In this document: positions 32,645 through 42,242 of the stretch, piece after piece | Numbering within the stretch: the stretch's first letter is position 1 | Layout: every line of letters starts with the position of its first letter | NCBI RefSeq assembly: GCF_000193735.1 | Contig: NZ_AEPF01000010.1 | Location: 16,745 to 80,744, forward strand | Length of the DNA: 64,000 nucleotides | Source: Neisseria sicca 4320 | Lineage (GTDB): Bacteria > Pseudomonadota > Gammaproteobacteria > Burkholderiales > Neisseriaceae | Direction: 5' to 3' | Made by a program: the position numbers and the translations under genes | Notes under the pieces: generated by a model | Database searches by the model: none | The model's input: the letters and a program-made list of their open reading frames with translations, nothing else | What the model was told of the DNA's origin: nothing

Positions 32645-35600
32645 ATGGGCGGTAAATCATCAACCATTACATCGGCAGAAGAACGGATTTTATCGTTACA
32701 GGTACAACAATCGTCGCAAGGGCTTACCCTGCCTGTCATCTACGGCAGAACCCGTGTAGCCGGAAACCTGATTTGGTACGGCGACTTTGTTACCATAGAA
32801 AACAAGACCACAACACAGCAAGGCGGTAAAGGCGGCGGCGGTGTGAAGCAAGTCGATATTGCTTACACCTACGAAGCCGCCGTCATGCTTGCTTTATGTG
32901 AGGGCGAAATTCAAGGCGTCGGTCGTATTTGGCGTGATAAGGAAAAGTTCGATTCGCTGGCACAATTGCGCCTGACGCTTATGCGCGGCGGCGACGAACA
33001 GCCGTTGTGGACGCATTTGGCGCAGGCGAAGCACCAAAACCAAGCCTTGAACTATTCCGGCACCGCCTACCTGTGCAGCCCAAATTACGAACTGACGAAA
33101 TCCGCGCAAATCTACCAACACAATTTCGAGGTCATCGGGAAACTGGGCTACTCCGGCAACATTCCCGACGCAAACCCGCGCGAAATTATCCGAGACCTGC
33201 TGACAAACCAACGCTACGGCTGCGGATTTCCCGTTGACAGCATTGGCGATACCGACCGATACAGCAACTATTGCCGCGCGGTCGGTATTTTTCTAAGCCC
33301 CGCCTACACAGAACAGGGCGAGGCGCAACGGAACATTTCCGAACTGCTGGAGCAGACCAATAGCGCAGCGGTGTTTTCGCAAGGTCGTCTGAAAATCGTC
33401 CCCTACGGCGACGGCAATTATTCGGGCAACGGTGCGGTCTATGTTGCCGACAACAAGGCGTTATACGACCTGACCGATGACGATTTTATCGTCTCAGGCG
33501 CGGAAGACCCTGTAAGCGTCGAGCGAAAAACCAATGCCGACGCGTTTAATCAAATCCAAGTCGAGTATCTCGACCGTGATAATGACTACAACGTCGCCAT
33601 CGCCGAAGTGAAAGACCAAGCGAACATCGAGCAGTACGGATTGCGCCCGAAAGAAGCCGTCAAAATGCACGGTATCTGTAACAGCAAGGTCGCGCAAAAA
33701 GTAGCCCAGCAACTCTTGCAGCGCGCCCTGTATGTCCGCAATGAATATGAGTTTAAGCTTGGCTGGAAATACTGCCTGCTTGAACCGATGGACATTGTAA
33801 CCCTGACTGACGCAGGGCTTGGTTTGAATAAAACGCCCGTCCGAATCACGGAAATTGAAGAGGATGAAGAGGGTGTCCTCTCTATCAAGGCAGAAGACTA
33901 CCCTGTCGGCGTTTACACAACGTCAGAATACCCAACGCAGCCGTCTTTGGGCTATTCGGCAGACTACAACGTTTCGCCGGGTAATGCCCATGCGCCTGTT
34001 ATCTTTGAAGCCCCGTTGCAACTGACAGGCGGCGAACCGCAAATTTGGATGGCAACCGCCGGTGGCGATATGTGGGGCGGTGCTGAAGTGTGGGTGTCAA
34101 CCGACGGCGACAGCTACACGCGCGTCGGCGCAGTCAATCACAAAGCGCGTTTCGGCTCGCTGACGGCTGCTTTGCCGAATGGTGCGGTTTTCGACCGTAC
34201 CAACACCCTGAGCGTGGAAATTTCCGCCGGGCAAATCACAGGCGGTACGGAGCAGGACAGCCGCGATTTGCTGACGTTGTGTTATGTTGATGGCGAGTTT
34301 TTGGCATACACAAACGCTGAACTGAAAGGCGTGGGTCGTTACACGCTGGGCAACCTGACGCGCGGCGCGTATGGATCCGCTATTGACAGCCATGCGGCTG
34401 GCAGCCAGTTTGCGCGCATTGATGATACGTTGTTCAGATACACCGTTCCGCGTAACTGGATTGGTCGCACGGTTTGGGTCAAGCTGGTTTCGTACAACGT
34501 TTTCAGCGGTGGCATCCAAGATTTATCGTCTGTTCCCGCGTATTCCTACACCATCAAGGGCGCACCGCTGGGTCAGATTCAAAACTTGCGTCTGACATCA
34601 TCTTGGGCATACGGCAAAGAAGCCGTCATCGTTTGGGATAAATTGGACGGGGCAGATACCTACGACATAGAAATCTACGCAGGCAACAGCCAACGCCGTT
34701 TACGCGCAATCAGCGGTATTGTGGACAACAGCTACACCTACACTCAAGCGGATATGAAAGCCGACGGCGGGCAGATGCGTGATGTTGTTTTCAAAGTTCG
34801 CGGTCGAGCCGTTACCAGCAAGACGGGCAACTGGGCGCAAATTGCGGCGCAAAATCCGCAACTGCAGGCATTGCAAGGCATCGCTATCGACAGCGGTTTG
34901 AAACAGGCGTTTTTTACTTGCCAAAAACCCGCTGAAGAAGACTTTGCAGGGATTATTATTTGGGTTTCCGAAAACGCAGCTGTACCGACCACTGACGCAA
35001 ACAAAGTCTATGACGGTGCGGAAACGTTTGTAACCATTGCAAAATGCAACGGCAGCCCGCTGGAGAAAGGAAAGACCTATCATCTACGCGCGGCAGGCTA
35101 TGACAGCTTCGGTAAAGACGCCCTAAAAGTCAGCAACAGCGTGGCTTTTACCGTCTATGACGTCAATACGACCGACCTGTCGGAAAGCAATCTGAACAAG
35201 TCATTGCGCGATAAAATCAACCTGATTGACAGCAACGGCACAGGCAGCGTCAACGAACGTATCAAAAACGCGAAGGAAGACAGCAAGCGAGAAGTCCAGA
35301 CCCTTTCTTCCAAGTTTGATGCGTTTGAAGTGGGCGGTAGAAACTACGCCCTGTCGACAGGCAATAACGCAAAAGTGTTGGCCGTCAGTGGGAATAATCA
35401 GACCAAGTCCGTCAATATTGACGTTTCCCCTAATTTGGAACTGAAACAGGGCGATAATCTGATTATCTCGTGTGATATCGAACTGACAAACGCTACATCA
35501 CCGCACGCCAAACCCTACCCGCGAATCGGCGCGGAATTTTCCGTTACCTATGCCGATAACTCGGTCGGCTATTTTGGCGCATGGTACGACGAAGCCGTCA

Positions 35601-37204
35601 GCGGTACGACCAAAACGCTGAAACAGCGTCTTGTTGCCAAACACACGGTTGCCAAAGAAGTTAAATCCGTTCGCGGAATTATTGTTCAAGCGCGTTATCA
35701 GACGTCCGATGCCATCAAGGTTTCGGGCGTGAAGCTGGAACGCGGAACGGTAGCGACCGACTGGACGCCTGCGCCTGAAGACAATGACGGTTTGCAGGAA
35801 ATCAGCGGGACGGTTCAGGTTGTACAAAATACACTGGCCAAAGCGACGGGCGACATTAAATCGCTTGGCGAGCGTATCACAACAGCCCAATCAACCGCTG
35901 ACGGCAATAAAGCTACGGTACAAACCCATGCGAAAAGCATCAACGGCTTAGAAGCGCAATACACGGTCAAGGTTGACGTCAACGGTAAGGTAGCGGGCTA
36001 CGGCTTGGCAACCACGCCGAGAAACGGCACGCCTGAAAGCAAATTCATTGTCAACGCCGACCGTTTCGGTATCGGCGCACCGGGCAAAGAAGATGCTTTT
36101 CCCTTTACGGTAGACACACAGCAAAACCGTGTCGGTGTGAACGGCGAGCTGGTGGTAAACGGCAAAGCCATCATCGACAGGCTTAATGTCGGCGATATTG
36201 ACGGCAACAAAATCCGTGTCAACAGCATTGGTGCCAGTAGGATTATCGCAGGCAGTATTGATTCGCGCGAAATCAGAGCGGCGGGCATTAACGCCGACCG
36301 CCTGAACGTGAATCATTTGTCGGCAATATCTTCGGATTTGGGGGATATTCGCGGCGGTAACTTGAATATCGGTAACGGTAATTTCACGGTGACGCCCGAA
36401 GGTATTTTGACGGCTAATAATGCGGTTATTCGCGGTCGCATTGAAGCCGATTCCGGGTATTTTAACGGGGTTATGAAAGCCTCCCATATCGAAGGCGACG
36501 TTTTCCGGGTACGTACTATGGAGCGCATAGGTAATATTTGGCGGGCTGAGTTCCCGGCTGAGGGGGTGCCGATGATGTGGCATATTGCAGGTACCGCACT
36601 GGTAGAAATGAATAAGAATCCGGCAAAACAGGATATTGCTAAACTAAGACTGAATGGAGTGAATATTCCTTTAGAATATAGTTCAATCATAACTAAACGT
36701 AGCATCTTAAATGATAAATATTCTACCGATTCAAAGAGTTTTCTTTCATATTCTTTTGGCTGGTATCCTGCCCAGGTAAGCGGCACGAATTTGATTGAGG
36801 TTCAGATTAATAGTGGATATTTTAAGGAGGATTATCCAGTTTTACAGACAGCTTATATAGTAAATAACGACCCATTGTATCATCGGCTCTCCCAGAATAA
36901 ACGCTGGATAAGATACAAGGACGAGCATATACAAGATGGCGGCTCGTGGGAATCATTGCCTTTGCCTCAGAACATACTGGGTATCAGGTTTAATGCCATC
37001 CACCAGCACAATACGGGCTACAAGTTTTATTACAAGATGGAACACTCTTTAGGTATTGATGATATTGGTGTAGCCGGTAATGGTAATGTTGATACTGGCC
37101 TGAGTAGAGAATGGCAAACTCCTTTGCAATCGCCTGTATTAAAGTTTTACACGCAAAACAAATTTGTCATCTTGAGATATATTGACGTTCTGCAATATGT
37201 TTAA
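32645..37204 (+). CDS. Tail tip host-specificity protein (gpJ-like)
   Basis: 1519 residues. Residues 1-120 (LPVIYGRTRVAGNLIWYGDF ... YTYEAAVMLALCEGEIQGVGRIW) and ISELLEQTNSAAVFSQGRLKIVPYGDGNY are the GTA/Rcc01698-like hub. FnIII-like domains follow (about 650-860). A carbohydrate-binding-like domain comes next (about 895-1045, GGRNYALSTGNN ... KPYPRIGAEFSVTY), then a lambda-J-like central region (RIIAGSIDSREIRAAGINADRLN) and a distinct AT-rich C-terminal tip (from about residue 1315). Expected to bind the Neisseria surface receptor. Confidence 0.92.
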   Translation: MGGKSSTITSAEERILSLQVQQSSQGLTLPVIYGRTRVAGNLIWYGDFVTIENKTTTQQGGKGGGGVKQVDIAYTYEAAVMLALCEGEIQGVGRIWRDKEKFDSLAQLRLTLMRGGDEQPLWTHLAQAKHQNQALNYSGTAYLCSPNYELTKSAQIYQHNFEVIGKLGYSGNIPDANPREIIRDLLTNQRYGCGFPVDSIGDTDRYSNYCRAVGIFLSPAYTEQGEAQRNISELLEQTNSAAVFSQGRLKIVPYGDGNYSGNGAVYVADNKALYDLTDDDFIVSGAEDPVSVERKTNADAFNQIQVEYLDRDNDYNVAIAEVKDQANIEQYGLRPKEAVKMHGICNSKVAQKVAQQLLQRALYVRNEYEFKLGWKYCLLEPMDIVTLTDAGLGLNKTPVRITEIEEDEEGVLSIKAEDYPVGVYTTSEYPTQPSLGYSADYNVSPGNAHAPVIFEAPLQLTGGEPQIWMATAGGDMWGGAEVWVSTDGDSYTRVGAVNHKARFGSLTAALPNGAVFDRTNTLSVEISAGQITGGTEQDSRDLLTLCYVDGEFLAYTNAELKGVGRYTLGNLTRGAYGSAIDSHAAGSQFARIDDTLFRYTVPRNWIGRTVWVKLVSYNVFSGGIQDLSSVPAYSYTIKGAPLGQIQNLRLTSSWAYGKEAVIVWDKLDGADTYDIEIYAGNSQRRLRAISGIVDNSYTYTQADMKADGGQMRDVVFKVRGRAVTSKTGNWAQIAAQNPQLQALQGIAIDSGLKQAFFTCQKPAEEDFAGIIIWVSENAAVPTTDANKVYDGAETFVTIAKCNGSPLEKGKTYHLRAAGYDSFGKDALKVSNSVAFTVYDVNTTDLSESNLNKSLRDKINLIDSNGTGSVNERIKNAKEDSKREVQTLSSKFDAFEVGGRNYALSTGNNAKVLAVSGNNQTKSVNIDVSPNLELKQGDNLIISCDIELTNATSPHAKPYPRIGAEFSVTYADNSVGYFGAWYDEAVSGTTKTLKQRLVAKHTVAKEVKSVRGIIVQARYQTSDAIKVSGVKLERGTVATDWTPAPEDNDGLQEISGTVQVVQNTLAKATGDIKSLGERITTAQSTADGNKATVQTHAKSINGLEAQYTVKVDVNGKVAGYGLATTPRNGTPESKFIVNADRFGIGAPGKEDAFPFTVDTQQNRVGVNGELVVNGKAIIDRLNVGDIDGNKIRVNSIGASRIIAGSIDSREIRAAGINADRLNVNHLSAISSDLGDIRGGNLNIGNGNFTVTPEGILTANNAVIRGRIEADSGYFNGVMKASHIEGDVFRVRTMERIGNIWRAEFPAEGVPMMWHIAGTALVEMNKNPAKQDIAKLRLNGVNIPLEYSSIITKRSILNDKYSTDSKSFLSYSFGWYPAQVSGTNLIEVQINSGYFKEDYPVLQTAYIVNNDPLYHRLSQNKRWIRYKDEHIQDGGSWESLPLPQNILGIRFNAIHQHNTGYKFYYKMEHSLGIDDIGVAGNGNVDTGLSREWQTPLQSPVLKFYTQNKFVILRYIDVLQYV

Positions 37205-37209
37205 CAAAC

Positions 37210-37229
37210 GCCCCGAAAGGGGCTTTTTT
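37210..37229 (+). terminator. Terminator-like hairpin after gpJ-like gene
   Basis: GCCCC-GAAA-GGGGC followed by TTTTTT. Lies six bases beyond the stop. Confidence 0.85.
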
Positions 37230-37241
37230 ATGGAGATTTAA

Positions 37242-37538
37242 ATGGTTATCGCAATTAAGCATGAAATCGAAGACGAAATCACGGGGGCGGTTGCAAGCCA
37301 CCATGTGATTGAGTATGTCAGTATCGACTACAAATACGGCAGCGCGACCGCGACGCTTAACGGCTATGTGTCCCAAAAGGCGTATGAAGCGGGTCGGAAT
37401 CCGCTTTGCTCCCACTCGATTGCCGTCAACGTGCTGCCTGAAGAAGGCGAGGTATCCCGCGCATGGCTGTACGGCAAGGCGGTTGAGCAGGAGAACGAAC
37501 AAAGCGTCTTTTCAGGCGCGGAACTGGTCGAAGCCTAA
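37242..37538 (+). CDS. Unknown tail-module protein, 98 residues
   Basis: MVIAIKHEIEDEITGAVASHHVIEYVSIDYKYGSATATLNGYVS..., small and beta-rich. Not recognised by name; similar small genes sit between host-specificity and tape measure genes in related prophages. A terminator-like hairpin lies on each side. Confidence 0.75.
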   Translation: MVIAIKHEIEDEITGAVASHHVIEYVSIDYKYGSATATLNGYVSQKAYEAGRNPLCSHSIAVNVLPEEGEVSRAWLYGKAVEQENEQSVFSGAELVEA

Positions 37539-37555
37539 TCTAAATTTGAAACCAC

Positions 37556-37581
37556 GCCCGTGATGATTCACGGGCTTTTTT
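37556..37581 (+). terminator. Terminator-like hairpin before tape measure gene
   Basis: GCCCGTGA, loop TGAT, TCACGGGC, then TTTTTT. Perfect 8-bp stem only 12 bp from the tape measure start. Confidence 0.88.
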
Positions 37582-37593
37582 ATGGGCGGTCGT

Positions 37594-40500
37594 ATGAGCG
37601 ATTTAGAAACCAAAATCAAGATAACCGTCGAGAACGGCACGGCTGCGGGTTTTAATCAGGCAGCAAACTCTGCGTCGAATGCTTCCAAGCAGATTGAAAA
37701 CGCTATCGGTCAGGTGCGATCAGAATTGACGCGCAGCTTTTCCGAAATGCAGAAATCGATGGAAAAGGCGTTTGACGTTGATATGTCCGATTTTTCAGGC
37801 AGTATCGGCGACGGCAGGGAAAAGGTCAAAGCGTTAAACGCGGAGCTTGCCAAGACGGAAAACGTCGCAGAACAGGCGGCGGGCGGGCTGGGTAAAATCG
37901 GCACGCTGTTGGCGGGATTTGCATCGGTGTCTTTTGCGAAATCCATGCTTGATACCGCCGACGCCATGCAGTCGATAAACAGCCAAGTTAGGCAGGTGGT
38001 GTCGTCTGAAAGCGAGTATTTGGCCGTCCAACGTCAGCTTTTGGATGTAGCGAACAATACCCGTGCATCGCTTGAATCAACGTCGAGCCTGTACGTTTCG
38101 ACAAGCCGTGCCTTGAAAGACTACGGCTACACGCAACAGGAAATCTTGCAATTTACCGAAGCGACAAATAACGCGATGACAATCGGCGGTGTGGCAGCGC
38201 AACAGCAAGCGGCTGCGTTGATGCAGTTATCGCAGGCTTTGGGCAGCGGCGTATTGCAGGGCGACGAATTTAAATCCATTGCCGAAGCCGCCCCTATCCT
38301 GCTGGATACCATTGCGGAATATATGGGCAAATCCCGCGCTGAGATTAAAAAGCTGGGCAGCGAGGGACAACTGACGGCGGATGTGATTTTCAAAGCCATA
38401 TCGGGCGCGTCGGAAAAATTTGGCGAGCAGGCGGCAAAAATGCCCATGACGATGGGTCAGGCTTTGACGGTGTTTTCGAACAACTGGCAAAGCATGGTCT
38501 CCAAGCTGCTGAACGACAGCGGCGCAATGAGCGGCATCGCCTCCATTATCAAAATGATTGCGGATAACCTGAATTTGGTCGTCCCGATTATGGCGGGCTT
38601 TGCGGTTGCCATTGCCGCTGCGACGGCGCAGGTCATCGGCTTAAATGCTGCCATGCTTGCAAATCCGTTTGGGCTGGTTGCGGTTGCCATCGGCGCGGTT
38701 ATCGGTTTGATTGCGCAGTTTGGCGATGAGATAGATGTTTTCGGCGGGGGCTGGTCGAATCTGCTTGACGTGATTCAGGCGGTTTGGCAGGCAATCACGG
38801 AAACCATCGGCGAAGCCATCGGCGCAATAAGGGAATGGTTTGACGGGCTGACGGGCTGGCTTGGCGAAAGCGTGGGCGGCTGGTCGGCTTTGTTCGAGCG
38901 TGTGATGGGCATCATATCAAGCGTCATCGGCGCATCGGTAAATGCCTTCGTGAACACGTTTGCGACCGGCTGGATGCTGATTCGCGAAGCCGCCAACAAT
39001 ATGCCGCAATTCTTCGCCAATCTCGGCAAATCTATCGGCAACGTGTTTATCTCCGCGATTGAGTGGATGGTAAACAAGGCAATCGGCATGATTAACAGCA
39101 TGATCGACTTTGCCAACAAAGCCGCGTCGATGGTCGGCGGTTCGGGCATTAAAAAGCTGGATAACGTCGACCTAAAAAGGATGGACGATGGCGGGCTTGG
39201 CGGTCGAATCTCTGACAGCATGTCAAAAGACCGTGTTGGAAGCGCAGTTGACAACATCAAAGCCCGCGCTGCTCTGGTTCACGAACGAAAAGCCATGCGC
39301 GGCGGTGGTGGCGGAGGTGGGAGCATACCGAAATCCCGCGTCCCGTCAGGTGGTGGTGGTGGTAGTGGAGGTGGTGGAAGTGGTCGCAAAGGCGGCGGGC
39401 GTAAGGGCAGAAGCGGCGGCGGTCATGCCGGCGCAGCCAAAGACCCGATGCAGGCATGGGAAGAAGAAATCAAAGCCCAAAAGCTGGCACACCGTGAAAT
39501 GCAGCGAGACACGCTGAATCATCAAGAATGGGATTTGGCGCGGGAAGCCGCTTACTGGCGCGCGAAACTGGCAACGGTTGACGCAGGCAGTAAAACAGGC
39601 TTGAAACTGCGTGAGAAAATCCTGACCCTCGAAGACCAGCTATCCAAGCAATCGACAGAAGCCAAAATCAATCAGGTGGCGGCATGGGAGAAGCTGGATA
39701 AGCACAAGCTGGATATGGAAAAGGACGCGGCAGACCAAGCCCTAGCCGCTGGGCGCATTTCGCAACTCGAACGCCTAGACTTGGAAATCGAGTTTGAAAA
39801 TCTCCGGTACCAAATCGCCTATGACGCATTGCAAGAACGGATCGCACTTGCCGAACAAGACCCGACATACAGCCAATCAGCTATCGACAAGCTGAAACAG
39901 CAAATGGCGGAACTTGGGCAAGGTCACGAACGCGAGCAAACCAAGAATCAGGGCAAGCGTGAAAACCAACGCCGAAAAGATGCGCCCAACGTCATGGAAA
40001 TGCTGCAAGACGGCGGGAAAAACGTTTGGGAAGAAGCACAGCAACAGATGGGGCAGGCTTTTTCTGCCATGCTGTCGAAGACGCAGAATTTCCGAACGGC
40101 GATGAATAACTTTTTCAAGAGTATGGGGCAAACCTTTATTCAGGAAATGGTTAGAAAGCCGATTGCGGGTATGTTACAGCGCATGGTTCAGGAATCAGCG
40201 ATTTATAAGATGATTTTCGGGACTAAAGAGACGCTGGAAACGGCGGCTGCGGCTAAGACTGCGGCGACCAAAGCGACGGAAACGACGGCGGTCGTCGGTA
40301 GTAATGCCGTTCAAGCGGCGTCAGGTGCGGCGGCTTCTCAAGCGTCTATTCCGTATGTCGGTCCTATTCTTGCCGTTGCAGCGATGGCGGCAATGATGGC
40401 GGCTGTAATGGGTTTGATGGGCGGTGGCGGCTCTTCAACAACCACGACTACAACGCGGATTCCATCGGCGGCTGGCGGCTGGGATATCCCGGCAGGCATC

Positions 40501-40695
40501 AACCCGCTGACCCAACTGCACGAAAACGAGATGGTCTTACCTGCGGAACACGCGCAGACAATCCGTGAAATGGCAGGTCAGTCAGGTGGCGATAACAGCA
40601 CGATTATTATCAACACAACGGGCGGCGATTTTGTCCATAAAAAGGATATAGCGAAGCTGCTGAAACAGATGAATCGTGATTTTAAATTGGTGTAA
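37594..40695 (+). CDS. Tail tape measure protein
   Basis: 1033 residues from the ATG at 37594 (an ATG at 37582 is possible). The TIGR02675 tape measure domain spans about 105-310 (LEYVAVQ-like DVANNTRASLESTSSLYVSTSRAL ... ALGSGVLQGDEFKSIAEAAP). Hydrophobic segments around 330-380 are followed by Trp-rich amphipathic repeats. A Gly/Lys/Arg-rich linker (about 575-620), long coiled coil and C-terminal Ala-rich hydrophobic region come after. It sets tail length and helps DNA cross the membrane. Its place after the gpJ-like gene is unusual. Confidence 0.93.
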   Translation: MSDLETKIKITVENGTAAGFNQAANSASNASKQIENAIGQVRSELTRSFSEMQKSMEKAFDVDMSDFSGSIGDGREKVKALNAELAKTENVAEQAAGGLGKIGTLLAGFASVSFAKSMLDTADAMQSINSQVRQVVSSESEYLAVQRQLLDVANNTRASLESTSSLYVSTSRALKDYGYTQQEILQFTEATNNAMTIGGVAAQQQAAALMQLSQALGSGVLQGDEFKSIAEAAPILLDTIAEYMGKSRAEIKKLGSEGQLTADVIFKAISGASEKFGEQAAKMPMTMGQALTVFSNNWQSMVSKLLNDSGAMSGIASIIKMIADNLNLVVPIMAGFAVAIAAATAQVIGLNAAMLANPFGLVAVAIGAVIGLIAQFGDEIDVFGGGWSNLLDVIQAVWQAITETIGEAIGAIREWFDGLTGWLGESVGGWSALFERVMGIISSVIGASVNAFVNTFATGWMLIREAANNMPQFFANLGKSIGNVFISAIEWMVNKAIGMINSMIDFANKAASMVGGSGIKKLDNVDLKRMDDGGLGGRISDSMSKDRVGSAVDNIKARAALVHERKAMRGGGGGGGSIPKSRVPSGGGGGSGGGGSGRKGGGRKGRSGGGHAGAAKDPMQAWEEEIKAQKLAHREMQRDTLNHQEWDLAREAAYWRAKLATVDAGSKTGLKLREKILTLEDQLSKQSTEAKINQVAAWEKLDKHKLDMEKDAADQALAAGRISQLERLDLEIEFENLRYQIAYDALQERIALAEQDPTYSQSAIDKLKQQMAELGQGHEREQTKNQGKRENQRRKDAPNVMEMLQDGGKNVWEEAQQQMGQAFSAMLSKTQNFRTAMNNFFKSMGQTFIQEMVRKPIAGMLQRMVQESAIYKMIFGTKETLETAAAAKTAATKATETTAVVGSNAVQAASGAAASQASIPYVGPILAVAAMAAMMAAVMGLMGGGGSSTTTTTTRIPSAAGGWDIPAGINPLTQLHENEMVLPAEHAQTIREMAGQSGGDNSTIIINTTGGDFVHKKDIAKLLKQMNRDFKLV

Positions 40696-40741
40696 GTGGC
40701 AGGTCGTCTGAAAGGGCGGCCTTTTTTATGGAGGTTTTTAA

Positions 40742-41227
40742 ATGAGCAAGTCTATTCAATGGCTTAAATACGCCTTTGAGCTTCGATTTCTTCCCGTTCG
40801 CTTTCAGCGTTGGTTGTTTGGCACGGGGACGCGGGCGGTTGAGTTTGTCAGCGGGTGTTCGATGATTGGTTATGCGCTGGTCTTTGCATTTTCGCCGAAC
40901 GACATCTACAACTGGCCCATCTACTACAAGTTCAAAGACATTTCGGAACTGACGCTGATACTGGTATTCGGCGGCGTCGGCGTGTTGCAGTTGGCGGCAA
41001 TGTACTGGCAGACATTCAAAGGGGAGGTTCTGTCAGGCTATATGTTGTTGATATCAGCTTTTATTTGGTATTTGACGGCATATGCGTTTTGGGCTGCCTA
41101 TCCGCCTGCACATACAGGAATGGTCATCCCGCCCGTCTTGGCGTTCCTTTGCTTACTCGCTGGCAATAACTCACTTAAATTCTTGTTTTCAGAGGATAAA
41201 TTTAAACGAAAACAAAAGGGGGAATGA
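40742..41227 (+). CDS. Membrane protein, possible holin or antiholin
   Basis: 161 residues with about four transmembrane segments (VSGCSMIGYALVFAF, ELTLILVFGGVGVLQLAA, YMLLISAFIWYLTAYAFWA, PPVLAFLCLLA). It starts the lysis block after the tape measure gene and touches the next start. No family name. A holin or partner is inferred from place and topology. Confidence 0.7.
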   Translation: MSKSIQWLKYAFELRFLPVRFQRWLFGTGTRAVEFVSGCSMIGYALVFAFSPNDIYNWPIYYKFKDISELTLILVFGGVGVLQLAAMYWQTFKGEVLSGYMLLISAFIWYLTAYAFWAAYPPAHTGMVIPPVLAFLCLLAGNNSLKFLFSEDKFKRKQKGE

Positions 41228-41535
41228 TGCACGATTTTTTTCAATTCGGCTATCTGTTTGCCATAGGGGGCGGCATCGTCGGTAGCGTTTGGTCAAGTAT
41301 GAAAGACCATGACGCACCTGTATCAAGCCTGTTCGAAGCCTTGATTTCGGCGGTTGCAGCGGCGGCAGTAGCAGAGCGGTTTTTGATGGTTAATCAAGTA
41401 TGGACTTGCGCGGTAGCCGGTGCTTTTGTCGGCATCCTGACAGGTCATGCGATGGATACCGTGAAAAGCCTAGCCCCAAGCATTATGACTAAATGGGTCA
41501 AGAAAACGGCGGGTAAATTCGTCGATAAAGATTAG
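41227..41535 (+). CDS. Putative phage holin, about 102 residues
   Basis: MHDFFQFGYLFAIGGGIVGSVWSSMKDHDAP ... SAVAAAAVAERFL ... WTCAVAGAFVGILTGHAMD. Two to three small Gly/Ala-rich membrane segments and a basic tail (TKWVKKTAGKFVDKD) fit small holins. Overlaps the preceding gene. Holins form the membrane holes that release endolysin. Confidence 0.72.
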   Translation: MHDFFQFGYLFAIGGGIVGSVWSSMKDHDAPVSSLFEALISAVAAAAVAERFLMVNQVWTCAVAGAFVGILTGHAMDTVKSLAPSIMTKWVKKTAGKFVDKD

Positions 41536-41588
41536 TTCAACAACAGGTCGTCTGAAATTCAGGCGAACTTTTTATTTGGAGATAAGAA

Positions 41589-42062
41589 ATGCAAATCACT
41601 GAACACTTTAGCTTAAAAGAACTGACACGAAGCGAAACAGCGCGTCGTTTAGGTCTTCAAAATACGCCCTCCTCTGCTGAAATGGCAAACATCCAATACA
41701 CGGCGGAGCAGCTTGAAAAAATACGCGCTTATGTTGGGCGCGGAATTGTCGTAACTTCATGCTTTCGTAGTGAGCGTGTGAATAAGGCTGTCGGCGGCTC
41801 GCCAACGTCCGCCCACCGTTTCGGCTTGGCTGCTGACTGCGATGCCATCGGCTTAACTTCTTTGGCGTTTGCGAAAGAAATCATCAAAATGCGTGACGAA
41901 GGGAAAATCACGTTCGACCAGTTGATTCTTGAGTTCCCGGAACGCGGGGATGGCGCATGGGTTCATGTTGGTTTCCGCCGTAATAGCCCAATGCGTAACC
42001 AAATCATGACCGCAACCAAAAAAGGCGGGAAAACCGTCTATTTGCCCGGTCTGCACGTTTAG
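41589..42062 (+). CDS. Endolysin, peptidase M15 family
   Basis: 157 residues. TEHFSLKELTRSETARRLGLQN ... VTSCFRSERVNKAVGGSPTSAHRFGLAADCDAIG ... WVHVGFR shows the zinc ligands His (AHRFG), Asp (ADCD) and His (WVHV) of M15A/DUF882 peptidoglycan peptidases. No signal peptide, so it needs a holin. Starts the endolysin-Rz group. Confidence 0.93.
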   Translation: MQITEHFSLKELTRSETARRLGLQNTPSSAEMANIQYTAEQLEKIRAYVGRGIVVTSCFRSERVNKAVGGSPTSAHRFGLAADCDAIGLTSLAFAKEIIKMRDEGKITFDQLILEFPERGDGAWVHVGFRRNSPMRNQIMTATKKGGKTVYLPGLHV

Positions 42063-42071
42063 AGGTTGGGC

Positions 42072-42242
42072 ATGAATCCCGTTGATTTTGCAAAACAGAA
42101 AATCACGGAATGACAAGAAAAAAGCCGCGAAGCCAGCGAAAACGCAGACCTAGCGGCTTTTGAGTTTGCCGAACGTGAGATTAAAACCTATAAGGATATG
42201 TTGGAATTATGGTTCAAACGTTGCTTAGAAATTGGAAATTGA
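42072..42242 (+). pseudogene. Small lysis-region gene broken by an in-frame TGA
   Basis: ATG at 42072 encodes MNPVDFAKQKITE, then TGA at 42111-42113. The same frame continues as QEKSREASENADLAAFEFAE... and ends LWFKRCLEIGN at 42242. A Trp codon (TGG) would restore a 56-residue soluble helical protein. The 3' end overlaps Rz. Either a recent nonsense mutation or a sequencing error. Confidence 0.65.
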
